Part shown: piece by piece, positions 18,021-27,019 of the stretch
How positions within the stretch are numbered: the stretch's first letter is position 1
How the letters are laid out: the number at the start of each line of letters is the position of its first letter
Assembly: GCA_002484335.1 (NCBI GenBank)
Contig: DLJQ01000018.1
Span: forward strand, 259,085 to 314,606
Direction of reading: 5' to 3'
Source of the DNA: Flavobacteriales bacterium UBA7612
GTDB lineage: Bacteria > Bacteroidota > Bacteroidia > Flavobacteriales > Weeksellaceae
DNA: 55,522 bases
Made by a program: the position numbers and the translations under genes
The notes under the pieces: generated by a model
Database searches by the model: none
What the model saw: only the letters and a program-made list of their open reading frames with translations
What the model was told of the DNA's origin: nothing

Positions 18021-19058
18021 ATGAAACAACAAACTATAGATGAGATGTTTATGTCTCGTTGTATACAAATAGCAACAAACGGATTAGGAACTACGTATCC
18101 TAATCCGTTTGTTGGTTCTATAATTGTACATAATAATAAAATTATAGGAGAAGGTTTTACTTCAGTATATGGAGGTCCACATGCAGAAGTAAATGCAATA
18201 AATTCCGTTAAAAATAAAGAATTATTAAAAGAAAGTACTATTTATGTTACTTTAGAGCCTTGTTCTCACTTCGGAAAAACTCCACCTTGTGCCAATTTAA
18301 TTATAGAAAAAGAAATTCCAAAAGTTGTAATCGGAACCTTAGATCCTTTTGCTAAAGTAAATGGCGAAGGTTATTTACGTTTATTAAAAAATGGTGTTGA
18401 CGTAACATTGGGTGTTTTAGAAAATGAATGCTTAAAACTTAATAGAAGATTTATTACATTTCATGAAAAAAAACGTCCTTACATCATTTTAAAATGGGCA
18501 CAAACTGAAGATGGTTATATTGGTAGAGATGATATACAAAAATGGATTACAAACAATTATAGTAAACAATTAGTACATAAATGGAGAACTGAAGAACAAT
18601 CAATTCTTGTAGGTAAAAATACTGCTTTGATTGATAATCCTCAACTAAATTCTAGATTGTGGGATGGAAATAATCCTTTACGAATTGTAATTGATAAAAA
18701 CCTTGCTATTCCTAGAAATTTTCATGTTTTTGATAGAAATCAACCTACAATTATCTTTAATTCTATTGAAAATTCTGACGAAGAAAATTTAAAATTTATC
18801 CAATTAGATTTTTCTCAAGAAATTATTCCTGCTATTCTTAAACATCTATATGAATTAAATATTCAATCACTGATTATAGAAGGAGGATCTGATACAATTA
18901 AGCATTTTATAAACCTTAATTTATGGGATGAAGCACGTGTTTTAAGTTCGGATACGATTTGGAATGAAGGAATTCCTGCTCCTAAATTAAAAGGAACTAG
19001 AACCGAGAAATATAGATTTCTAAATGATGAATTATCTATCTTTGAAAATAGACTTTAA
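18021..19058 (+). CDS. ribD: Bifunctional riboflavin deaminase/reductase RibD
   Basis: RibD performs two steps of riboflavin synthesis: deamination of the diaminopyrimidine, then NADPH reduction of the ribosyl chain. The N-terminal deaminase domain has zinc ligands His54 (GGPHAEVNAI, with Glu56 as proton shuttle), Cys81 and Cys90 (EPCSHFGKTPPC). The reductase domain spans about 148-345 (ILKWAQTEDGYIG, WRTEEQSILVGKNTALIDNPQLNSR, LIIEGGSDTIKHFI). The 345-residue length is normal. It is the last gene of the run begun at 12603. A repeat copy and a strong terminator follow. Confidence 0.93.
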   Translation: MKQQTIDEMFMSRCIQIATNGLGTTYPNPFVGSIIVHNNKIIGEGFTSVYGGPHAEVNAINSVKNKELLKESTIYVTLEPCSHFGKTPPCANLIIEKEIPKVVIGTLDPFAKVNGEGYLRLLKNGVDVTLGVLENECLKLNRRFITFHEKKRPYIILKWAQTEDGYIGRDDIQKWITNNYSKQLVHKWRTEEQSILVGKNTALIDNPQLNSRLWDGNNPLRIVIDKNLAIPRNFHVFDRNQPTIIFNSIENSDEENLKFIQLDFSQEIIPAILKHLYELNIQSLIIEGGSDTIKHFINLNLWDEARVLSSDTIWNEGIPAPKLKGTRTEKYRFLNDELSIFENRL

Positions 19059-19074
19059 TAATTAAATTATTAAT

Positions 19075-19161
19075 GCAATAGCGATAGTAACGACATCCTT
19101 TTACTAAAACTCTTTTTTTTGTAAAAGACACAGTGTATAGCGCGACACGAATTGATTGCCC
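19075..19161 (+). repeat. Palindromic intergenic repeat, copy 2
   Basis: It starts GCAATAGCGATAGTAACG, continues with ATCCTTTTAC and later GTAAAAGA (central hairpin), and ends with TAGCGCGAC and ATTGCCCT. It lies between ribD and the ribD/lrp terminator, in the same orientation as ribD, and is the most diverged of the four copies. Confidence 0.65.
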
Positions 19162-19166
19162 TAAAT

Positions 19167-19208
19167 AAAAAAGTGAAAAATATAGTTTAGAATATTTTTC
19201 ACTTTTTT
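19167..19208. terminator. Bidirectional terminator between ribD and lrp
   Basis: Seventeen bases (19167-19183) pair perfectly with 19192-19208 across an eight-base loop. Terminal A and T runs make it work on either strand. Confidence 0.9.
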
Positions 19209-19215
19209 ATTGTTT

Positions 19216-19677
19216 TTAAATTAATTGATAAGCTGTATCGTCCTTTACATCTCCAATTACGAAAATACTATGCGAATTACCAATAACATTAATTTTAGTT
19301 AATTTATTAATCATAAAATCCCTGTATTCATCCATGCTTTCGAAAGCCATTTTTACGATATAATCATAATCACCACTAACATGAAAACAAGATTGAACTT
19401 CTTTTAAATTCTGAATTTCTTTTTCAAAAAATTGTATATTCTCTGTAGAGTGTTGTTGTAGTTTTATGTGACTAAAAACCAAAAGATCTTTATTGATAAT
19501 TCTTCTATTAACTAGCGCAACATATTTTGAAATAATTCCAGATTTCTCTAATTTTTTTATCCTTTCGTGAATTGCAGTAGATGATAAACTTAGTTTATCT
19601 GATAATTCCTTATATGTTATCTTACTATTTTCTTGTAAATACATTAACAATTGTCTATCAATCGCATCAAACTTCAT
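19216..19677 (-). CDS. Lrp/AsnC family transcriptional regulator
   Basis: This is a 153-residue feast/famine regulator. The N-terminal winged helix-turn-helix reads DAIDRQLLMYLQENSKITYKELSDKLSLSSTAIHERIKKLEKSGII. It is followed by the RAM/effector domain (about 65-150, with HVSGDYDYIVKMAFES). These proteins form octamers and respond to amino acids. No amino-acid gene is adjacent, so the regulon is unknown. A -7 box at 19746-19753 suggests its own promoter. Confidence 0.9.
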   Translation of the reverse strand: MKFDAIDRQLLMYLQENSKITYKELSDKLSLSSTAIHERIKKLEKSGIISKYVALVNRRIINKDLLVFSHIKLQQHSTENIQFFEKEIQNLKEVQSCFHVSGDYDYIVKMAFESMDEYRDFMINKLTKINVIGNSHSIFVIGDVKDDTAYQLI

Positions 19678-19745
19678 ATTTAATTAATTTTTTTCTAAAG
19701 TATAAATATTTTTTTGAATAATAATCTATTTTAAATCAAAAAACA

Positions 19746-19753
19746 CAAATTTA
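19746..19753 (-). promoter_or_regulatory. -7 box for the lrp-type gene
   Basis: The minus strand reads TAAATTTG (TAnnTTTG), 68 bases before the start at 19677. It lies in the gap between the Lrp gene and the DUF4241 gene, and may also overlap Lrp autoregulatory sites. Confidence 0.45.
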
Positions 19754-19767
19754 TCAGAAAAAATACC

Positions 19768-20517
19768 CTATTCATCTTCTTCGTCATCAAAAGTTAATTC
19801 TAAATCTATAAATTGCGTCACAACTTCACAAATCTCATTATTTTCGTCAAAACCAAAATATACAGGATATACTCCATCACCAAAACCAGTTTGAATCATT
19901 GGTACATATAATTCTGTATTAGGAATTTTAAAATTAATCCAATCCCCTGTTTCTCTTTGATATTTTGGATTATCAATTGCATTTTGTTTAAATTGATCAG
20001 CGAAATAATTATCATAAATATTTGATTCAGGATTTTTTACTATCCAATTTTCAACAAAATTACAATAAGCATCTTTCGTTGAAACATCTACTATTGTTGC
20101 TAAACCTGCATCTACATTAAATCCAAAATACTCTCCTTCTTTAAAGTTAACTAAATCTTCATTCCCTAATAATGCTTCTTTATGTTTTATTGCTTTTGTA
20201 TCTTTAGTTTTCAACCTTGTAGCTACATATCTAAAATAATCTTCTTCAAGTTCTACTACTAATAATGTTAATGGATGATTCCCATTTGGAATAGATTCTA
20301 GATATGGTGTTTCATTTTTTTGTAAATAAACCAATGGATCTCTCACTAATAATTCTCCTGTTGGAAAAGGTAACTCTCCTATTTCTATTTTATGCAAAGG
20401 TTTATCAAACATTTCTTTCAAAGAAAAATATTCATTAAAGTCACTTACAGAAGATAAAATATCTTGTTTAGATTCGTACAAATTTAACCATTCTTGGGTT
20501 GGAATTATTTTTGACAT
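19768..20517 (-). CDS. DUF4241 family protein
   Basis: This is a 249-residue acidic cytosolic protein that I recognise as DUF4241 from its conserved blocks: LPFPTGELLVRDPLVYL (about 50-66), the central FNVDAGLATIVD with a nearby AYCNFVENW, and the C-terminal TGFGDGVYPVYFGFDENNEICEVVTQFIDL. It lacks signal peptide and membrane segments. The family is widespread and of unknown function. The tail is an acidic run (DDEEDE). It stands alone, 90 bp upstream of the Lrp gene on the same strand, so read-through is possible. Confidence 0.75.
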   Translation of the reverse strand: MSKIIPTQEWLNLYESKQDILSSVSDFNEYFSLKEMFDKPLHKIEIGELPFPTGELLVRDPLVYLQKNETPYLESIPNGNHPLTLLVVELEEDYFRYVATRLKTKDTKAIKHKEALLGNEDLVNFKEGEYFGFNVDAGLATIVDVSTKDAYCNFVENWIVKNPESNIYDNYFADQFKQNAIDNPKYQRETGDWINFKIPNTELYVPMIQTGFGDGVYPVYFGFDENNEICEVVTQFIDLELTFDDEEDE

Positions 20518-20714
20518 AATTTTTTACTTTTTATAAAACAATAAAAATACAATTTGAAAATAATTGAAACGAATAAATATAAATTATTTTCTCTATATAC
20601 TGACCAAAATCTTATCAATGAAAATAATTTGAAAAGTATTTCACCTTTCTTAAAAATTTATTCTTTTAACTCTTTTAAATAATAAAATATTTATAATGAA
20701 AAGATTATTTATTA

Positions 20715-21482
20715 TCATAAAGAAACTTCCTCATAATATATACATACTACATCTTCATTTTGACGCTGTAATAATTTTATATTAATATCAAACATTTCGT
20801 TTATAATTGGTTTTGTTATTACCTCATTTGGTAGCCCACTTTTTATTAATTCTCCGTTATTCAATGCTATAATATGTTCAAAAAAATTATAAGCAAACCC
20901 TATATCATGGATACTCATAACAACCGTAATGGGGAGATCTTTTAATTTGTTCAGCAACTGAAGCTGATATTTAATGTCAAGATGATTAGTAGGTTCATCA
21001 AGAATCAAACATTTCGGTTGCTGCACCAAAGCTCTCGCAATAACCATTCTTTGCTTTTCGCCTCCTGATAAACTTGAAATCTTTCGTGTTACATAGCCCC
21101 TCATATCCATAAAATCGAGTACTTGATAAACAATATCATAATCACTCTTGTTCATTCTTTCGTAATTTGTTTTATGTGGGTAACGTCCCATGATCACAAA
21201 TTCTAACACCGAATAGTCAAGTTCTGTATAGTTAAATTGACCTACTACTGCAATTTCTTTGGCTAATTCTGCAAAAGAGATTTGGTGAATATTTTTTTTG
21301 TTGATGAATATATCTCCTGAAGATGGTTTTATAATTTTATAAATACTTTTGAGCAAAGTGGATTTTCCACTCCCATTAGCACCGATTACTGCAACAAATT
21401 GCCCTGGCAAAATCTTAAATGAAATATCTTTAAGAATATATTTATTATTTAATTTTACTGTTAATTTTTTGACTTCAATCAT
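20715..21482 (-). CDS. FecE-type ABC transporter ATPase (iron-siderophore uptake)
   Basis: This is the cytosolic ATPase of the importer encoded upstream, 255 residues. It has Walker A GANGSGKST (34-42), a Q-loop (VVGQFN), the signature LSGGEKQR, Walker B CLILDEPTNHLD and the H-loop SIHD. The sequence type matches FecE/FepC/BtuD ATPases that pair with FecCD permeases. It starts 5 bp after the permease stop and is the last gene of the five-gene siderophore operon. Confidence 0.92.
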   Translation of the reverse strand: MIEVKKLTVKLNNKYILKDISFKILPGQFVAVIGANGSGKSTLLKSIYKIIKPSSGDIFINKKNIHQISFAELAKEIAVVGQFNYTELDYSVLEFVIMGRYPHKTNYERMNKSDYDIVYQVLDFMDMRGYVTRKISSLSGGEKQRMVIARALVQQPKCLILDEPTNHLDIKYQLQLLNKLKDLPITVVMSIHDIGFAYNFFEHIIALNNGELIKSGLPNEVITKPIINEMFDINIKLLQRQNEDVVCIYYEEVSL

Positions 21483-21487
21483 GACGT

Positions 21488-22492
21488 TTATTTCCTTTGG
21501 ATAAATATTAATAAAAAAATCGGAGCACCTATTAATGAAGTAATAATACCGATAGGAATCTCTTGATTAGGAATAATACTTCGCGAGAATGTATCTACCA
21601 GCAACATGAAGATACTACCCCCCAGTAATAAAATTGGAAGAATACTACTATTTGACGTGCGACAAATAAAACGTACTGAATGAGGAACGACAAGTCCAAC
21701 AAAACCTATGATACCACATTGATAAACAATAACTCCCGTAAGAAAAGTAATAATGAGAAGATATAATTTACGTTTTTTCTGTACATCTATTCCTAGTGTT
21801 GCAGCCGGTTCATCTCCCAAGCTTATTAAGTTGAGAGAACGGGATTGTGTTATAAAGTATAATACGACAAAAATGAGAATAAAGGCTAATACAAACACCT
21901 GAATCCAATGAACGTCAGACAAGCTTCCCATTGTCCAAAATGTAATATCCCTAGCTCCTTCCAAGTCCTTTGTAAAGTAGATCAAAAGGTTGGTAACAGC
22001 AATGCAGAATGAATTGATAATAACGCCAGATAGGATCAACCGTATTATGGTAGATTTATTCCTAAAATTTGAAATTAGATTTACCAATAACATTGCGGAT
22101 AAAGCTCCTATAAAGGCAAAAATAGAAATCCATATTTCATTTATTATAATACCTTTTAAAGAAAAACGAATTGAAATCGCTACTGCTGCACCTAAGGAAG
22201 CTCCTGATGAAATCCCCAAGATATAAGGATCCGCAAGTGGATTCTGAATTGTTGACTGCATAACATATCCGCACAACGAAAGTCCTGCTCCAACCAAAAT
22301 AGCAAATACTATCCGAGGAAGGCGAAGATTGAGAATAATATCATTTAACAATTCGTTCTGATTCGACTTTGTTAAAGCTGTCCATATGTCTACGTAAGAA
22401 ATTGGAATCTGTCCAAGTTTTAAAGTAAATAAAAAAGATAAAAAAAGAATTATAATTAAAAAGAGGATTATACCTCTACGTTTCTGAATCAT
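21488..22492 (-). CDS. FecCD-type ABC transporter permease (iron-siderophore uptake)
   Basis: This is a polytopic permease of 334 residues with the FecCD/BtuC fold, about ten helices. Family blocks are LRLPRIVFAILVGAGLSLCGYVMQSTIQNPLADPYILGIS, GASLGAAVAI, LGIDVQKKRKLYL and GFVGLVVPHSVRF, where the cytosolic coupling loop lies. A single permease gene implies a homodimer. Its ATG overlaps the stop of the binding-protein gene by four bases, which indicates coupled translation. Confidence 0.93.
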   Translation of the reverse strand: MIQKRRGIILFLIIILFLSFLFTLKLGQIPISYVDIWTALTKSNQNELLNDIILNLRLPRIVFAILVGAGLSLCGYVMQSTIQNPLADPYILGISSGASLGAAVAISIRFSLKGIIINEIWISIFAFIGALSAMLLVNLISNFRNKSTIIRLILSGVIINSFCIAVTNLLIYFTKDLEGARDITFWTMGSLSDVHWIQVFVLAFILIFVVLYFITQSRSLNLISLGDEPAATLGIDVQKKRKLYLLIITFLTGVIVYQCGIIGFVGLVVPHSVRFICRTSNSSILPILLLGGSIFMLLVDTFSRSIIPNQEIPIGIITSLIGAPIFLLIFIQRK

Positions 22493-23367
22493 AGCTTGAG
22501 AAAATTTGAGATTGAAAAATAAAGAGGCTCCATATCATAAGTACCTCTAATCGCTTGGGTATAATCAACTTCAATGATCTGTTTATTTTTTATAGCCTTT
22601 AGATGTTTTAGAAAGGGATCACTATAAAGTTTTTTGGTGATATCAATCTTTTCCTGTTTTCTAAACCAAGTAATAATAATCTTGTCAGGATCTGCTTGGA
22701 TAATAGTTTCTAAAGGGAGTATAAAATAATTTGGTCCCAAATTGATATACTCTCCACCACAGTCTGTGATAATTTCATCTATCAAGCACATTGTTGGTGG
22801 ATAGTAATAGTATTTATTAGCTGTACCTGTGTATGACAAGTGCAAGACACGTTTCGAAGTACCTTTTTTTATTTGAGCATATTTTCGACTTATATCCCTA
22901 CTTTTCTGAATCAGGGGTTTTATCTTTGATTCAATTCTAAATAAATTACCAGTTTTTTCTAGATCAGCTCTCAAGTTTTCAAGATTTTTATCAATCTTGT
23001 AATTATCTATCAAACATGTATGTACACCTCTATCTTCCCAAAAATGAACATCACCTATTTTATTAGATCGAAATGAAGATTCAAGACCAAAAATCAAATC
23101 AGGTTTAAGTAAAAGAATACTTTCTTTATCAGGCCATCCTATTGACATTATAGGTAAATCAGAAAAATCTTTTAAAACTTCAGGCTGATCAAGGTATCCT
23201 ATGCCTACAATTTTATCTCTATATCCCAATTTTAATAATATATCCAACGGTGCCTGCCCCAATACTACTATTCTATTAAAATCCTGATCATGTTTTTGTT
23301 TTTGAGGAGTCAAACAGCAACTAAAAATAAAAACCAGAATAAGAAGTACTATATTATATTTTTTTAT
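22489..23367 (-). CDS. Periplasmic siderophore-binding lipoprotein, apparent ATA start
   Basis: This is a class III (FepB/BtuF-like) binding protein. Two lobes (IVVLGQAPLDILLKLGYRDKIVGIGYLD..., PDLIFGLESSF, then LIDEIITDCGGEYINLG, ADPDKIIITWF) are joined by a central helix. The first conventional start is a TTG at 23313, which would drop the export signal. Upstream codons in the same frame encode a textbook lipoprotein signal (KKYNIVLLILVFIFSCC). The only codon in the right place to begin it is ATA at 23367-23365. The signal overlaps the MFS stop by 14 bp, in normal operon style. Either ATA is used, or an ATG has mutated. I give the long form of 292 residues. Confidence 0.75.
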   Translation of the reverse strand: MKKYNIVLLILVFIFSCCLTPQKQKHDQDFNRIVVLGQAPLDILLKLGYRDKIVGIGYLDQPEVLKDFSDLPIMSIGWPDKESILLLKPDLIFGLESSFRSNKIGDVHFWEDRGVHTCLIDNYKIDKNLENLRADLEKTGNLFRIESKIKPLIQKSRDISRKYAQIKKGTSKRVLHLSYTGTANKYYYYPPTMCLIDEIITDCGGEYINLGPNYFILPLETIIQADPDKIIITWFRKQEKIDITKKLYSDPFLKHLKAIKNKQIIEVDYTQAIRGTYDMEPLYFSISNFLKL

Positions 23368-24739
23368 TTTGTTTTACAAGAGGTATAGCTATAAAAAATG
23401 CAATGATAAGCATGGCGATAACAATCATCAGAGATATTTGAAAAGCATAGGTATGATTACTGCTTTTGCATAATGAGAAAAAGACACTTCCAATAACTGC
23501 AACTCCAATAGCAGAACCTATCTGTAATGAAGAATTAACAATTCCTGATGCAAGTCCACTATATTCAAAAGGAATTCCTTTCAAAGAAATACGCACAAGT
23601 GAAGACAAAATAAGCCCCATCCCTGCTCCAGCGAGTATAAGACCTATTATAAATAGATACGATGTTGGATCAGAAAGTGAAATACTATAGATAATACATC
23701 CGAAACCTAAAGCTTTAAAAAAAATCCCAACATTAAGAACATAACCTCCTATCTGTTTTGCAAGTATGGGTGAAAGCAGAGAAGAAATCAAAAAAGCTAT
23801 TCCAAAGGGTATGATAATACTACCAGCTTTCAAAGCATCCCATCCTTGCCCTGATTGAAGATAAATACTTAATGCCAAATAAAATATACCACTAGTATAA
23901 AAAAGGAATGCTATGATACTACCCAGTGTCAGGTTTTTGTACTTAAATAAATTCATATCAACTAATGGAATTTTTCCTTTATGCATAATCTTTTTTTCGT
24001 AGACTATAAAAAAAAACATTAAAATCGCACTGCTTACCAACATTAATCCTGTAAAAACATTAAACCCTTTTTCAGAGATCAGGGTTAAAGGATAAATTAT
24101 GAATCCCAAAGATAGAGAGAGCAGAATCATCCCTAAAATATCAATATATTCACCAGAGGTCTTATTCATCTTAGGTAAAAGATATATTGATCCTATCCAA
24201 GCTATAAGCCCTATAGGAATATTCATTAGAAATATAACCCGCCAGCCAAGACCAAATATATTATATGACATCAGTATTCCACCAATATATTGTCCCAATA
24301 CTGCTGCCATACCAAATGTAAAGCTATAAAGAGCCATTACTATTGTTTTTTCTTTTTCACTAAATGTAATATGAATAATAGCAAGAATCTGAGGTGCCAT
24401 TACAGCACCTGATATCCCTTGTAGTATTCTACCTATAATAATCACATTTGGACTACCAGCACAACCACATATTGCTGAAGACAAAATAAAACCCATCAAT
24501 CCGATAAGAAAAATTTTTTTTCGACCTACCAAATCACCTAATCTCCCTGCTGTAATTTGGAAAACCGCATATGCAAAGGTATAAAAAGACACAATCATCT
24601 GTAATTGTCCGGAGGAAGTGTTCAATCCTTTTTGAATAGGTATCAATGCGAGATTAATGATATAAAAATCAAGTGGTGATAATATTGCGGCCATTAAAAG
24701 AATAACCAAAACAATTCTTTTTTGTATATTATTTTTCAT
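23354..24739 (-). CDS. MFS transporter, DHA2 (EmrB/QacA) type
   Basis: This is a 461-residue major-facilitator protein with about 14 predicted helices. Motif A appears as GRLGDLVGRKKIFLIG (about 66-81). The first helix has the DHA2-type LSPLDFYIINLALIPIQ motif (usually LDxTIVNVALP), and ILQGISGAVMAPQILAII follows. DHA2 proteins normally export drugs by proton antiport. Inside a siderophore-uptake operon (4 bp after the receptor, overlapping the binding-protein gene) it could recycle or export the desferri-siderophore. Import is less likely but not excluded. Confidence 0.88.
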   Translation of the reverse strand: MKNNIQKRIVLVILLMAAILSPLDFYIINLALIPIQKGLNTSSGQLQMIVSFYTFAYAVFQITAGRLGDLVGRKKIFLIGLMGFILSSAICGCAGSPNVIIIGRILQGISGAVMAPQILAIIHITFSEKEKTIVMALYSFTFGMAAVLGQYIGGILMSYNIFGLGWRVIFLMNIPIGLIAWIGSIYLLPKMNKTSGEYIDILGMILLSLSLGFIIYPLTLISEKGFNVFTGLMLVSSAILMFFFIVYEKKIMHKGKIPLVDMNLFKYKNLTLGSIIAFLFYTSGIFYLALSIYLQSGQGWDALKAGSIIIPFGIAFLISSLLSPILAKQIGGYVLNVGIFFKALGFGCIIYSISLSDPTSYLFIIGLILAGAGMGLILSSLVRISLKGIPFEYSGLASGIVNSSLQIGSAIGVAVIGSVFFSLCKSSNHTYAFQISLMIVIAMLIIAFFIAIPLVKQNKKI

Positions 24740-24743
24740 AAAA

Positions 24744-26900
24744 TCAAAAATTATAAGTAATATTTAATCTAAAGTTTCGAGGTGCCTCTGGACGCCAATA
24801 ATACCAACCACTGGAATGATAGGCTCCGTTATAAAGGTATTTGTCTAAAATATTATAAATATTCAAATGGATACTGAATTTTTCAGAACTCCATGATAAA
24901 GCACCATCTAACCGAAAATAATTGGGCAAACTTTCTCCCTCATAATTTCCATTCCACCAAGTTGCTCTATCGAGCATATAACTAATTCCTGTAGAAATAG
25001 CTAAATTCTTAAATTCACCTTCTTGGATTTTATAATTCAGCCAAGTATTAATATTGTGTTTGGCATATCCAGGTACCAACATTCCTTTTTCATATTTATT
25101 AGTTGATTTAGTAATTATAGATTCAGTGAAAGCATAATTAGCCATAAGATTCATCCCTTGAAAAATTTCACCCTTAATATCAAACTCAATCCCCTGTGTT
25201 TTAGTTTCTCCAAATTGAAGAACATAATTTTCTCCACTGACATTATCAGGATCCTTAGATACCTGATTATTTTTCATAATCCTATACAATGATAGTGTAG
25301 TATTCCATTTGCCTTTCAACCAATCTTTTTTAAGTCCAATTTCCAAATTATTACCTGTCATTGGCTTAATTTGTCCACCACTACGCAGTTTTCCAGTTTG
25401 TGGTACGAAATTTTGATCATACAAAGCGTACACATTTGTATATTTATTCAGTGAATAGCTTAGACCAACCCTTGGTATTAACCGTTTATTTTCATATACC
25501 AATCCATGATTATTGTCCTTCAGATAAGTATAACGGCTTGCCAAAGTAAGATGCAACCTATCTCTGAAAAAAGTTAATTCATCTTGCAAATAAATACTTG
25601 TAATGCGTGATTCTAGTAGAAATCCATTACCTACACGTTCTTTTAAAGGAACCGTTCTATCAAATTTTCCTATACCATAATAAGGTTTCTGATAATAATC
25701 ACGATTAATATTAAAAGTCCCGATACTGTCCAACAAATTACTTTGACTAAAATCTGCTATATAGCTCTTATTGCTAACATCAACTCCTACAAGTAAAGTA
25801 TGTTTTAATTTACCTGTTCTGAATTTACCGTTAACGAATGCTTGTCCAAATGTCATTTCATTTTTTGCATCCCATATATAATGTATCCTCTGAATGTTTC
25901 CGATATTATCAATATTTTTTATCCAAATAAAAGACCCTTTCTGATTATAGTCAAAATAGGAAAGTTGTGCTGTTAGCTTCCAATTTTCATTAAATAAATG
26001 TTCCAGATTTACTGTTATATTTTGGTCATTCACGACAGTAGGTTCTATACCTGGATCAGCTAAAGTTTTCTTACGATCTATCGTTCCATATCCTGTTTTT
26101 GAAAATAAATAACCAACTCCCAAGTCTGGTAATTTAGCGTGTTGTAAGATATACTCCAATGTTAAAATACTCTTATTATCGATTCGATATTGTAATACCG
26201 GAGCAATATTGATTCTACGTGTTGATTCGTATTCCCGAAAGGAATTATTACTCTGTGCAGAAATATTCAATCTATATTGAAGTGAATGATTCTTATTTAA
26301 AACTCCATCCAAATCCAGTGATGATCTATACAAACCATAGCTTCCTAGTCCAAAGGCGAAATTTCCTTTGTTTTGACCTGTAGGTCTTTTGGTTACAACA
26401 TTATATATTCCACTAGGTTCTCCATTTGACATCATAAATCCTGCTGGACCTTTTACAAATTCTATACGATCTACAAAACTCATATCCTCTGACAAAATAC
26501 CATACGTAAATGCTGTATTCATACCATTTCTAAAAGAAGCAGCTCTTGTTCCTCTCATTGTAATATAAGTGTACATATCTCCCCATTCTTCAATTCTAGC
26601 AGCACCACTTACATTCTTGGCTATCCCATCAGACATAGAATAAATCTGCTGATCTGCTATTAGCTGACTGTCAAGAACCTGAATATTCTGTGGAATTTCC
26701 AATAAATTACCTTCAAGACGCAATGAAGAAGAAGGCTTATCTATTTTATACTTATTTTTAAGGCTATTGATAATAACTTCTTCTAATACTTGTTCCTTTG
26801 ATAATGTATCTATTTTCACTTTTAGGTGTGTATTTTGTGCTTTTAAACTTGATATTGAAATCAAGAAAATTGAAGGCACCAATAATTTAATATTATACAT
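24744..26900 (-). CDS. TonB-dependent siderophore receptor
   Basis: This is an outer-membrane ferric-siderophore receptor of 718 residues with signal peptide MYNIKLLVPSIFLISISSLKAQ. A TonB-box-like EEVIINS lies near residue 40. The plug (about 60-170) contains IPQNIQVLDSQLI, ITMRGTRAASFRNG and DRIEFVKGPAGFMMSNGEPSGIYNVVTKRP, typical of FhuA/FpvA-type receptors. A 22-strand barrel follows, ending in the terminal Phe (RLNITYNF). Unlike many Bacteroidota receptors it lacks an N-terminal carboxypeptidase-like domain, which suits a receptor acquired or specialised for siderophores. It is the first gene of the operon and diverges from the AraC gene. Confidence 0.92.
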   Translation of the reverse strand: MYNIKLLVPSIFLISISSLKAQNTHLKVKIDTLSKEQVLEEVIINSLKNKYKIDKPSSSLRLEGNLLEIPQNIQVLDSQLIADQQIYSMSDGIAKNVSGAARIEEWGDMYTYITMRGTRAASFRNGMNTAFTYGILSEDMSFVDRIEFVKGPAGFMMSNGEPSGIYNVVTKRPTGQNKGNFAFGLGSYGLYRSSLDLDGVLNKNHSLQYRLNISAQSNNSFREYESTRRINIAPVLQYRIDNKSILTLEYILQHAKLPDLGVGYLFSKTGYGTIDRKKTLADPGIEPTVVNDQNITVNLEHLFNENWKLTAQLSYFDYNQKGSFIWIKNIDNIGNIQRIHYIWDAKNEMTFGQAFVNGKFRTGKLKHTLLVGVDVSNKSYIADFSQSNLLDSIGTFNINRDYYQKPYYGIGKFDRTVPLKERVGNGFLLESRITSIYLQDELTFFRDRLHLTLASRYTYLKDNNHGLVYENKRLIPRVGLSYSLNKYTNVYALYDQNFVPQTGKLRSGGQIKPMTGNNLEIGLKKDWLKGKWNTTLSLYRIMKNNQVSKDPDNVSGENYVLQFGETKTQGIEFDIKGEIFQGMNLMANYAFTESIITKSTNKYEKGMLVPGYAKHNINTWLNYKIQEGEFKNLAISTGISYMLDRATWWNGNYEGESLPNYFRLDGALSWSSEKFSIHLNIYNILDKYLYNGAYHSSGWYYWRPEAPRNFRLNITYNF

Positions 26901-26939
26901 TACTGTTATTTTTATTTATAATAATTATAAATTACTATC

Positions 26940-26957
26940 TATCTTTGTGCAAAGATG
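26940..26957. promoter_or_regulatory. Palindromic divergent promoter/operator of the siderophore cluster
   Basis: TATCTTTG (26940-26947) is a consensus -7 box toward the AraC gene. ATCTTTG (26941-26947) and CAAAGAT (26950-26956) form a perfect inverted repeat with a 2-bp spacer. The minus strand therefore carries CATCTTTG, a near -7 box directed at the receptor operon starting at 26900. Overlapping divergent promoters or a dimer-binding operator are both plausible. Confidence 0.5.
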
Positions 26958-27019
26958 AATACTATAATAGTTGGAAACTATACGAGAATGGATGAATTAA
27001 TAACGCAATAAGAAGTATT

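Noticed and set aside
26955..27011. 18-codon frame upstream of the AraC regulator as a leader peptide
   Set aside because: It has no hairpins or amino-acid bias to support it, and its ATG falls at the predicted transcription start; chance is likely in AT-rich DNA.
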